From positions 12,708,574-12,772,573 of the forward strand of contig CM077658.1 of NCBI GenBank assembly GCA_039707465.1: a stretch of 64,000 bases of DNA, given 5' to 3'. The DNA comes from Rhabdophis nuchalis. Taxonomy: Eukaryota > Chordata > Lepidosauria > Squamata > Natricidae. Position numbers and translations under genes: made by a program. Below are positions 27,113 through 36,105 of this stretch, one piece after another (position 1 is the stretch's first letter; the number at the start of each line of letters is the position of its first letter). The notes beneath the pieces were generated by a model. The model had not been told where the DNA came from. It searched no databases and worked only from the letters and a program-made list of their open reading frames with translations.

Positions 27113-29010
27113 TTCCATGAGTCAGAGAACTGATGCTTTGATCTTTCCCCAGTGAGGGGTGGTTTGCAATACTTTTTAAAAAAATATCAATAAAATCATT
27201 GGTCTTTGATGCTGAGGTCAATCAAATGGTGGAAATGATTGTATTCAGTGACTGTAAGTTAATTGTGCTTCAACACTTAGTGTGACCCAAAGGGCGCTGG
27301 CCTCCACTGACTTTTCCCTTTTTATGGGAAAAGCTTCCATGGAGAAAGAAAAGGAAGTAATAAGAAAGAGGGCAGCAGAACTGTTCTTTTGTCAGGTTAT
27401 TGGGTACCACAGCAGATAAGGTTGTGTTTGTGTATGTTTCAGGAAAATAGAGTGTGGGATGACTTTGGAGGAAAATAGATTTCCTTCCCACTTCATTCCA
27501 ACAAATGATCAACGTACACCAAGAACAGGAGGAGATAGACTGGCAACCCTCCTGTTATAAATTCTCTGATATCAGACCCTTTATTGGTAGAGGTTTTTGG
27601 AGAAAAACCGTGAAGCCCTCCCTCCAATTTTAAGTGGCGGAACTACCAGATTGGTGCAGCTTTATGTTGCATATATTGTGTGAAAGTATAGAGGCCATTT
27701 TCAAGGTGAGAACACAATCTTGTAGTCAGAGGTGTATATACAGTATATATAACCTACGTAGAGCAGGAGCGGGTAATAGCTTAAAACAAAATTAACATTT
27801 TGAGTGGAACTGAGAACCTCAAGGACAAGGGCTAGATCAAGCACAGACAAAAGTAGAATTTTTATGTTATTTTCTTTCTGGGGTGCACTTTTTTTCCTTG
27901 ACACCTTTAAGCCCATTTTCAATCTTATACTATGCTGTGTGAAAAACAGCACCAAACATTGACGGTGATTTTCAATAATAGTGGATATAAATCTGTGACC
28001 ACTAAGTTTTCTGAGGAGTATCACAAATAGAGTACACAAATCATATAGATGGAACTGTTAACTTTATTGAAATCAGCAAATTGAATCAACTAGAAAATTA
28101 TTCCTTCAGTCTGATGTTTTGAAGTCATCTAGTAATTCCTTTTGTTGATTGCATCCTACACAATAATTGCATTGGATCAAATCTTTTAATTCATTGTTGC
28201 ACACAGCCGTGATAAGAGAGAAACTCAGACAGCTCTGAAACTAGACCTATAATTAAGCTCTTCTGAACCCACCCTGAGTTTGAACCAAATATTATGTGGC
28301 CAAGAAATGAAGCGTGGAAAGACCACTTAGAGATTCAAACTTAATGACTCTTGAAGGATTGTATAACATACATAGTTAGTCATGGTCTCAGGGCAGAGTT
28401 CAGAGTAAAACATGTTTATATTTTTGTATACTGTTTCTACTATTAGGCCAAGGACATGAATGTGATCTATGGAATTGAATATCTAGATCTATTCAGTTGG
28501 CACCTTGGACAACTCTTTGTCATTTGTTGATATTCCTCTTCAAGAAAATTCTCCACATTTCTTCCGAGGTTGTTTTATGTGAAATTTGCCTGGCAAATCA
28601 ACTCTGGCTTTATTTGTAGGAAGTAGGCTATATAAATCATTCCTCAAAGTGTGCCTTTTATCTGTAAGCAACAGGGAATTATCTGATGTAAAGCAATGCA
28701 TCTCTTTCTTATTTATCTCTAGCCAATATCTAATCTGAGGTACTGTAATCCTCTTTAAAAAAGTATAACCAATTGAGGGATTTTCTTCTTTTTCTTGAGA
28801 AGAGGTGTTCCTTGAGGGAAATCTGTACTTTATCAATATTAATTAATATGTACTTAGTATCATTTCTTTTTTAATCCCCATAAAGGACACTGTTATTAAA
28901 AAGCCTGTATGTTTATGCGCATTGTACATCCAGACAGAAAAGTTTTCACCCAATACAAGGTGCATTTAGATTGAATCTACTAGCAATTATTATTTCTTTT
29001 GTGGTGTTCC
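27113..29010. other. Long stretch without recognised gene
   Basis: No repeat family or exon seen. Minus-strand frames at 27701-28039 (112 codons) and 28540-28836 (98 codons) have no domain that I recognise and lack neighbouring splice-site support. Confidence 0.4.
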
Positions 29011-29065
29011 AGAATAACAGAGTTGGAAGGGACCTGAGGGCCTTCTAATCCAACTCTCTACTATT
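29011..29065 (-). mobile_element. CR1 3' end, short fragment
   Basis: Plus strand reads AGAATAACAGAGTTGGAAGG then GACC and CCTTCTAATCCAACTCTCTA, the same end as at 20328. Only about 55 bases are kept. Confidence 0.7.
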
Positions 29066-29262
29066 GTTGCTTTGCTTCTTCAGAAAGTATTAAAACTTTA
29101 TGAGTGTCATATTCATTAATTTTAATTATTAGCTGCCCAACTTCAATGGAGGCTATACCACCTTGAAAATCACATAGAATCAAATGATTACCGGTAATAA
29201 ATTCTAAAGGCTAAACTTGATTCTTACAGGTAATATACTTAGGAAATGAACGTTTGGCATTT

Positions 29263-30010
29263 TAATAGAATAGACACACAAGGAATTTGTCTTTGGTGTC
29301 GATGCTCTCGGTGTACATAAAAAGAAAAGATACATTCGTCAAGAATCATAAGGTACAACACTTGATGATAGTCACAGGGTACAAATAAGCAATCAGGAAA
29401 CAATCAATATAAATCGTAAGGATACAAGCAACAAAGTTATAGTCATAAGTGGGAGGAGATGGCTGATAGGAATGATGAGAAGACTAATAGTAATAGTAAT
29501 GCACCCTTAGTGAATAGTTACTTGTGTGTCCAAACACACTTGGCCAATAAAGAATTATTCTATTCTATTTCTATTTCTATTTCTATTTCTATTTCTATTT
29601 CTATTTCTATTTCTATTTCTATTTCTATTTCTATTTCTATTTCTATTTCTATTTCTATTTCTATTTCTATTTCTATTTCTATTTCTATTTCTATTTCTAT
29701 TTCTATTTCTATTTCTATTTCTATTTCTATTTCTATTTCTATTCTAGCGGTGAGGGAATTATTTGTTTAGCTGAGTGATGGTGTTTGGGGAAAAAACTGT
29801 TCTTGTTTCTGGTTGTCTTGGTGGGCAAGTGCTCTATAGCATCATTTTGAGGGTCGGAGTTGAAACAATTAATGTCCAGGATGTGAAGGGTCTGTAAATA
29901 TTTTCACAGCCCTCGTTTTGACTGGAGCAGTATACAGATCCTTAACGGAAGGCAGGCTGGTAGCAATTGTTTTTTTCTGCAGTTCTAATTATCCTCTGAA
30001 GTCTGTGTCT
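29263..30010 (-). mobile_element. CR1-like LINE 3' UTR (AATAG-tail family), interrupted
   Basis: Matches 24200-24770 in order: GACACACAAGGAATTTGTCT, GTGTACATAAAAAG, AATCATAAGGTACAACACTT, then after an interruption GGAATTATTTGTTTAGCTGA, GTTGAAACAATTAATGTCC and TATTTTCACAGCCCTCG. The interruption (29519-29745) falls inside the block that at 24480-24515 reads CTTAGTAAATTATTTGACAG. Little of its own tail remains (AATAGAATAG near 29265). Confidence 0.8.
29519..29745 (+). mobile_element. Inverted CR1-like tail fragment plus (CTATTT)n array
   Basis: A plus-oriented 3' terminus (CACTTGGCCAATAAAGAATT) with ATTCTATTC and then about 30 hexamers of CTATTT (29565-29744) sits within the minus-oriented copy of the same family. 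It looks like a tail-only insertion or template-switch product whose pentamer tail became a hexamer array. Ser-Ile and Phe-Leu repeat frames are artefacts. Confidence 0.75.
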
Positions 30011-31060
30011 GTCTTGTTGGGTTGCAGAACCAATTTGATGTTCTGAACTTTTACCATAAGAGTCATATGACGTTAAGTTTTTGTGCCCAATTATTCTTAT
30101 TTGGCTTTACACTTCCACTTTATTTTGTGTTTCATCCATTTAGATTATAAGCTTTTGTCCATGTTTCTAGCTGAAAAGAAGGATTTAGGTGATATCAGCC
30201 AACCAATAACCTGAAGAGGAGTTCTTAAAATGAGTAACTTAGAAGTTAGAAACATAATATTGCTTTGGGTTGCTTTTCTTTGAACAATTGTTAACTTCAA
30301 GTCTTCCCTACATGGCTGTGCTGAATTTATCTTACATTTTTTTCATTTCTATAGATAACTGTTACTGGCAAAAATGCAAAAAGCTAACCATTGCTAAGAT
30401 CACCCTAGCTGATGCATAAAATATAAAGGCAATCATGCAGGGAACTATCACAGTATGTGCTGAAAAGAGCTTTGATGAGGTAAAATATAAAATACATAAT
30501 TATGTGCATAAGTTCACGTCTTTGTTTTAATCCACTTCATCTATTTTAAGTGGAGGAAGAATGAGAGTCACCCTTTTACCTTAATGAGAAGAAAAGTTGT
30601 GCATTAGAAGATTAAGAGCTAATCAAAATTCCTTTTCAGCGACACTTGGAACAATAAAGCACACTCACTTCTTTATAATGGGGGGGAGGGGGGAATGATG
30701 AGCCAGGGAATAAGATTCCCAGGAGCATCTGGAGGTGCATAATCCATCAATAATTGGGCACATGTTTGAGTGATGGTTAATGCCACCTGTGCTATGCCTT
30801 ACAGAAATTACAGATGTATACAAGAATAATTTAATTCTACGCTAATGTGCTGTGCACAGTTCAGGGCAGTGGATTTCTCTTTTACCTGTCGTAAAACTTG
30901 TGGCTCTTTTAGAGCCTTCATTATCAAGCACCAATTAATGGCTCCCTCCAGGTCCTGAAGGAACCAGCTTTCTAGATATATCCAGAATTTGGCAAGCATA
31001 AGAAGAAAACATAACACTGTATTTTTGCAGGAGTTCCCACTGCTCCATCTTTCGTCCTCA
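30011..31060. other. AT-rich stretch without gene
   Basis: No named repeat and no exon; a G-run (GGGGGGAGGGGGG) lies at about 30681-30693. Confidence 0.4.
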
Positions 31061-31440
31061 TAGAATAGAATAGAATAGAATAGAATAGAATAGAATAGAA
31101 TAGAATAAAGGCTGGAATGGAATGGAATAGAATAAAGGATAGAATAGAATAGAATAGAATAGAATAGAATAGAATAGAATAGAATAGAATAGAATTCTTT
31201 ATTGGCCAAGTATGATTGGACTTTGGTGCAGAGGCTCTCAGTGTACATAAAAGGAAGAAAAGAAAAAAGAGAAAATACATCCATCAAGAATCATAAGGTA
31301 CAACACTTAATGATAGTCATAGGATACAAATAAGCAATCAAATCATACTAGGAAACAATATAAATCGTAAGGATACAAGTAACAAAGTTACAGTCATACA
31401 GTCAAAAATGGGAGGAGATGGGTGATAGGAACAATAAGAA
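31061..31440 (-). mobile_element. CR1-like LINE 3' UTR with expanded (TAGAA)n tail
   Basis: Third copy of the AATAG-tail family. The tail is in two runs, 31061-31107 and 31141-31194, separated by GGAATGGAATGGAATAG and AATAAAGG variants. The UTR follows as TTCTTTATTGGCCAAGTATG and AATCATAAGGTACAACACTT. The expanded tail makes Tyr-Ser-Ile-Leu-Phe repeat frames on the minus strand that are not genes. Confidence 0.83.
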
Positions 31441-31500
31441 TATATTAAATTCATATACATATACATATACGTATACGTATACATATACATACATACATAC
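31441..31500. repeat. (ATATAC)n / (CATA)n simple repeat
   Basis: CATATACATATAC-type hexamers with two CGTATA variants, then CATA tetramers, directly before a palindrome. Confidence 0.9.
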
Positions 31501-31581
31501 ATGCTGGTCTTGTTGTATTCAGGTGTTTTCCTGTGTAAGAATTCTTACATTGGAAAACACCCAAACACAACAAGACCAGCA
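31501..31581. repeat. 81-bp inverted repeat (hairpin)
   Basis: Arms of about 31 bases (ATGCTGGTCTTGTTGT..GGTGTTTTCC and its near complement ending ACAACAAGACCAGCAT) surround a perfect 14-base palindrome GTAAGAATTCTTAC. No 8-bp duplication was found, so it may be a fold-back repeat. It has no coding content. Confidence 0.85.
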
Positions 31582-31850
31582 TACCTACACCTGTGAAAAT
31601 CTATATATATTATTTATAAATAAAACTATAAAATTATTTATAATTATTTAAATAATTATTTAAAGCAGGGGTCCCCAACCCCCGGTCCGCGGACCGGTGC
31701 CGGTCCGCAGCTTCATAGGAACCGGGCCGCAGGGCCGGCAAGGAGGAGGGAGCAGCCCCCTGGCAGAGGATGGCCGAGGGCACCTCCACCAGCTCGTTCT
31801 GATGGCCACCGCAGCGCACTGCACTTTCCGGGGCTTTCTGGAGAGGCTGG

Positions 31851-32060
31851 CATGTCGGCTGGGAAGGTTATCCCGCAGCGGGCGGCCGAAGGACCCAAGC
31901 TGCGGCTATCTTAAGCGCCCGGACGGCTTCAGCGGCGCACACGGAGCTGGAAGGGAGCTGGGCGTGCAGCGCCCGGATGGCTTTGGCGGCACTTAAGAAT
32001 AGCCGCAGCTCGGGTCCTTCGCCCGCCCGCTGCGGGATAACCTCTGCAACCAACATGCCG
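31851..32060. repeat. CpG-rich internal inverted repeat
   Basis: Left arm 31851-31918 (CATGTCGGCT..TTATCCCGCAGCGGGC..CTGCGGCTATCTTAAG) pairs with right arm 31987-32060 (CTTAAGAATAGCCGCAG..GCCCGCTGCGGGATAA..CATGCCGACC). The loop has two near-direct copies of GCGCCCGGAYGGCTTYRGCG. Short frames across it come from GC content. Confidence 0.85.
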
Positions 32061-32265
32061 ACCCCTCTGCTGCTTCCCCGGGGGGAGGGAGGGAGAGAAT
32101 GGCAGACACACAGAGAGGCAGACTTAAAGAGACAGAAATAGAGAGGGAGGGAAACAGACACACACACACACACACAGTGATAGAGATGGGTGGAGGGAGG
32201 AGAGACAGAGAGAGAGAGAGACAAAAAAACAGAGAAAGAGAAAGAAAGAAAAATAGAAAAAGAAA

Positions 32266-33150
32266 GATAAATGGAGGGTGGGAGGGAGTGAAGGAAAGAA
32301 GGGGGAGGGAGGAGGAAGGGAGAGGTGAAAGAAGGAAGGAAAGGAAGGAAAGAAAAAGAAAAAGAAAGATAAATGGAGGGTGGGAGGGAGTGAAGGAAAG
32401 AAAGGAGAGGGAGGAGGAAGGGAGAGGTGAAAGAAGGAAGGAAAGGAAGGAAAGAAAAAGAAAGATAAATGGAGGGTGGGAGGGAGTGAAGGAAAGAAAG
32501 AGGGAGGAAGAAGGGAGAGGTGAAAGAAGGAAGGAAGGAAAGGAAGGAAAGAAAAAGAAAAAGAAAGATAAATGGAGGGTGGGAGGGAGTGAAGGAAAGA
32601 AAGGAGAGGGAGGAGGAAGGGAGAGGTGAAAGAAGGAAGGAAAGGAAGGAAAGAAAAAGAAAAAGAAAGATAAATGGAGGGTGGGAGGGAGTGAAGGAAA
32701 GAAAGGAGAGGGAGGAAGAAGGGAGAGGTGAAAGAAGGAAGGAAGGAAAGGAAGGAAAGAAAGGAAAGAAAAAGAAAGATAAATGGAGGGTGGGAGGGAG
32801 TGAAGGAAAGAAGGGGGAGGGAGGAGGAAGGGAGAGGTGAAAGAAGGAAGGAAGGAAAGGAAGGAAGGAAAGAAAAAGAAAGATAAATGGAGGGTGGGAG
32901 GGAGTGAAGGAAAGAAAGGAGAGGGAGGAAGAAGGGAGAGGTGAAAGAAGGAAGGAAGGAAAGGAAGGAAAGAAAAAGAAAAAGAAAGATAAATGGAGGG
33001 TGGGAGGGAGTGAAGGAAAGAAGGGGGAGGGAGGAGGAAGGGAGAGGTGAAAGAAGGAAGGAAGGAAAGGAAGGAAAGAAAAAGAAAAAGAAAGAGGGAT
33101 GGAGGGTAGGAGGGAGGGAAGGAAAGAAGGGAGGCAATGGAAGGAAGGAA
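32266..33150. repeat. Purine-only minisatellite, about 100-bp unit, 8-9 copies
   Basis: Each unit starts GATAAATGGAGGGTGGGAGG and runs through GAAGGAAAG, GGGAGAGGTGAAAGAAGG and an AAAGG/AAAAAG part. Unit starts are at about 32266, 32368, 32464, 32567, 32669, 32778, 32882 and 32988, with a divergent one at 33095, giving periods of 96-109 bases. Nearly all bases on the plus strand are purines. A 337-codon minus-strand frame (32124-33137; Ser/Pro/Phe/Leu-rich) and Lys/Glu/Arg-rich plus frames follow from the repeat and are not taken as genes. Confidence 0.95.
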
Positions 33151-33429
33151 AGGAAAGGAAAGGAAGAAATCTATTTTCCTATTTCCTTTATAAATTTAAT
33201 AAATTGAAATTGAAATTGAAATTCCACCTCAAGCTACCTTTTTGGTTAACCAGGTTAAAGATCTATTTTTCTCCCAGTGGTCATTTCAAAGGAATCACAT
33301 CCTCTGAGTCATTTCCTGGATTCAAACCAGCATCCCAAAGAGTCATGGGCTGCCTTTATATATAATGAGTCCCCATAAATCCATTTTTACCATCTTCAGA
33401 AGACCAAAGACCAGCCAGAAATGGAACAA

Positions 33430-33430
33430 A

Positions 33431-33463
<33 letters not shown>

Positions 33464-33558
33464 GAAGGAAGGAAGGAAGGAAGGAAGGAAGGAAGGAAGG
33501 AAGGAAGGAAGGAAGGAAGGAAGGAAGGAAGGAAGGAAGGAAGAAAGAAAGAAAGAAC
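33430..33558. repeat. (GAAA)n-(GGAA)n-(GAAA)n microsatellite
   Basis: Short AAAG arrays at both edges flank about 20 AAGG tetramers. The array is followed within about 12 bases by the block that also follows the AAAG array at 18486. Confidence 0.95.
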
Positions 33559-33700
33559 TTATGACCACAATTGAGCCCAAAATTTTGGTTGCTAAGCAAG
33601 ACTGTTAAGTGATTTTCACCACATTTTCCAAGTTGGCCACGCCCACTGGTGTCACATGACAACTGAGCCACTCCCACAAAACAGGCCACACCTTTTGGCT
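33559..33700. repeat. Block shared with hAT element at 18247
   Basis: ATTGAGCCCAAAATTTTGGT, GCTAAGCAAGA, TTCACCACATTTT, AAGTTGGCCAC, TGTCACATGAC and AGGCCACACC occur in the same order as at 18502-18630. In both places the block lies directly after an AAAG/AAGG array. Confidence 0.8.
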
Positions 33701-33930
33701 CTCAAAAGAAATTTCAGTTGTGGTACTGTTGATATTTGGCTCTATTGACTAATAAGTTTGCTTACCACTGCCCTAGACGGCCAAGTGAGCCGACTCCCCC
33801 CCCCCGCATGCGCATGCGCTGCCTGTTCCCCCTGCCCCCCCTCCTCCTCTAGGCCAGCCGGTCCGCAGAATTTTCTTTAAAATGAAACCGGTCCCTGGTG
33901 CAAAAAAGGTTGGGGACCCCTGATTTAAAG

Positions 33931-34664
33931 AATACAACTTAGACCTTTGAAAACCACTTTTATTTATTTCAAGGGATGTACTTTTGTTTTAAAGGGGCCC
34001 TGAAAATGCTTTACAAGTACAAATCTAATGATAAAACGAATTTAAACCACAAGCTTTCTTTTAGCTTGGACACTTAGCAGGGTCAAGTTACAGGAATACT
34101 TGTATGAGAGACCACCAAAGGCCCAGGTTAGTAGGTTAAACTGGGAAATTGAAAAGAAAACATCATGGCAGAAATTTGCAACAAATAATTTCCATGTCAC
34201 TGCTAAAAAAAAAATATGAAAAAATTTGGAAATGTCATTGAAGTCATCAGGAGCTGACCTCCATTTTTTTTTTAAATGAATGAAAACTAACAAAAACATT
34301 GTTAAGATCTTCAGTTTAAAAGCCATTAAATGCCAGGCAGAATAAAAATGTTTCTCCCTCTGATTAAATCTGACATAGTTTAAAGGTCCTCCTTCTCCTG
34401 TTTTGGGTGAGAACCACATATGAGAAACAGAATGCTGAGATTAATGTGGGAAGAGCAGAGGACACCAGAGGACATCAAAATATTTTTGCCGCTTGTAATT
34501 AATGCTAGGGGAAAGGATAACTTTTGGGGGATATGCCTGTTCTTAGCACAGCCGGGTCTGGAAACAAATCAGATATGTATTGAATATATTTTACACATAA
34601 GTGGAGATCAAGGTTTTTTAAATTTTGCTAGTAATTATGTAAAAAGCGAGGGGCTTTGCATGCC
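33931..34664. other. No gene recognised
   Basis: Unassigned AT-rich sequence; the 125-codon minus-strand frame at 34042-34419 shows no domain. Confidence 0.4.
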
Positions 34665-34968
34665 TTGTTGTTGTTAGTTGTGAAGTCCCGTCCGACCCAT
34701 CATGACCCCATGGACAATGCTCCTCTAGGCCTTCCTGTCCTCTACCATCCTCAGGAGTCCATTTAAGCTCACACAGACTGCTTCAGTGATTCTATCTAGC
34801 CACCTCCTTCTCTGTCGTCCCCTTCTTCTTTTGCCCTCCATTGTTCAAGCAGTTGGCCTGAGCTTAAATGGACTCCAGAGGATGGTAGGGGACAGGAAGG
34901 CCTGGAAGAGCATTTTCCATGGGATTACAATGGGTTGGACATGACTTCGCAACTAACAACAACAACAT
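34665..34968. mobile_element. Head-to-head pair of BovB 3' ends (hairpin)
   Basis: The left half (34665-34837, minus orientation) starts TTGTTGTTGTTAGTTGTGAA and runs through GACCCCATGGACAATG to TCTGTCGTCCCCTTC. The right half (about 34850-34968, plus orientation) runs GCTTAAATGGACTCCAGAGG to GACTTCGCAACTAACAACAA. The two are reverse complements over about 120 bases with both LINE 3' ends outward. Either two insertions or an inverted retrotransposition product would explain it. Confidence 0.85.
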
Positions 34969-35162
34969 TGAAATTCCAGCAAGGGAGAAGAAATAAAAGC
35001 TCTACCTCCATTTTTGATATGCATGGATCGGAGGATGGATCAATTGATAGACGGATGAGAGCCAGTGTGATGTAGAAATTAAGGTTCTGTATTAGGAGCA
35101 GGGAAACTCATACAGGCTAAACATTTACCAGCATGCATATGGACCAACATGTTAGTCTAGTC

Positions 35163-35297
35163 CAGGGGTCTGCAAAGTCGGCTCTTTTAAGACTGGTGGA
35201 CTTCAACTCCCAGAGTTCCCCAGCCAGCTATGCTGGCTGGGGAACTCTGGGAGTTGAAGTCCACCAGTCTTAAAAGAGCCGACTTTGCAGACCCCTG
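35163..35297. mobile_element. Perfect palindromic hAT MITE (subfamily 2, 135 bp)
   Basis: Two 66-base arms with no mismatch surround a 3-base TAT centre. Ends are CAGGGGTCTGCAAAG and CTTTGCAGACCCCTG, and the duplication GTCTAGTC is perfect (35155-35162, 35298-35305). The inner arm (GTGGACTTCAACTCCCAGAG, CCCCAGCCAGC) is shared with 62204. The lack of any arm mismatch suggests a recent insertion. Confidence 0.97.
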
Positions 35298-35305
35298 GTC
35301 TAGTC

Positions 35306-35900
35306 TAAAAGAGAGGCCTCTATTCTACAGTTGATTGCTTAGAGCTGAGTATGAATGATACTCACCAGTTTTGGAAAACATTTACAAATCTATTACCTAT
35401 TAACTCTTACAGATGCTGGGAACTGTTGTTCAGTCCGTATTTTTAGTTTTTCTTGTTTAATTTTCTGTGCCTATCTTTAGTTTCATCAAAGACTGGCATT
35501 GATGTTTCAGTTATTGTTGTTGTTTAAGGCATCCATTCTATGCCCACTTATTCTTAGTGACAGCCTCTTTGGCAGATGGCTAGGAGAAGCTGACCTCCTG
35601 TCTAGCAACTGAAGAGTGGGAGAGAATTCACACTTTTAAGCAACAGGAGTATTGGCATCACACTGGTAACATAAGTAAATTATCATATTGATTTTGATTT
35701 AATACTTCTTGATATATTTTTATACTGTCTTAATGGATAGCATATGTTAACTTGATATATCTTCTGTTTATATCCCATTGGCCATATCTAGGCAACATGG
35801 TCAACATGCAAGTCCAATCAATAAATCATAAATATCAGCAACTATAATGCAAAAGTTGACATTCCATGTTTTTCTTTACTTTAAATAGCACGAGCAAAAG
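35306..35900. other. No gene recognised
   Basis: Unassigned AT-rich sequence. Confidence 0.4.
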
Positions 35901-36105
35901 ACTTATATATGCTTCATAGTACTTTATAGCATTCTCTAAGCAGTTTACAGAGTCAGCATATTTGCCCCCAACAATCTGGGTCCTGGTTTTACCGATGTCA
36001 GAAGGATGGAAGGCTGAGCCAACCTTGAGCTAGTCAGGATCGAACTGCTGGTAGTGAGCAGTGAGTTAGCCTGAAATATTGCTTTCTAACCATTGTGCCA
36101 CATGC
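35901..36105 (-). mobile_element. tRNA-derived SINE
   Basis: Minus-oriented copy of the family at 53925: plus strand reads ACTTATATATGCTTCATAGT (tail), CAGAGTCAGCATATTTGCCC, GGATGGAAGGCTGAGCC, GATCGAACTGC (B-box region) and CTAACCATTGTGCCAC (A-box end). Nearly full length but diverged. Confidence 0.78.

Larger units (their letters stand above)
31666..33922. mobile_element. hAT-bounded composite element, 2.26 kb
   Basis: Ends are perfect 15-base inverted repeats (CAGGGGTCCCCAACC) and the flanking duplication ATTTAAAG is perfect (31658-31665, 33923-33930). The subterminal blocks CGGTCCGCGGACCGGTGCCG and GAAACCGGTCCCTGGTGC resemble a Charlie-like hAT family known from other amniotes. There is no transposase. 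Inside, in order: a CpG-rich inverted repeat, CA/GA-rich sequence, a purine minisatellite, a 240-base AT-richer part, an AAAG/AAGG array, a block shared with 18502-18630, and a GC-rich right end with CGCATGCGCATGCGC. Confidence 0.9.

Noticed and set aside
31697..31996. GC-rich overlapping frames as a CpG-island gene
   Set aside because: They lie inside the hAT composite with defined ends and duplication; open frames arise from high GC and the inverted repeat.
32124..33137. 337-codon minus-strand open frame rich in Ser, Pro, Phe and Leu
   Set aside because: It is the pyrimidine strand of a tandem repeat; the peptide repeats with the DNA unit, changes frame with unit length, and has no gene context.
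32266..33150. CRISPR-like or phage repeat array
   Set aside because: Units are contiguous with no unique spacers, purine-only, and within a eukaryotic transposon.
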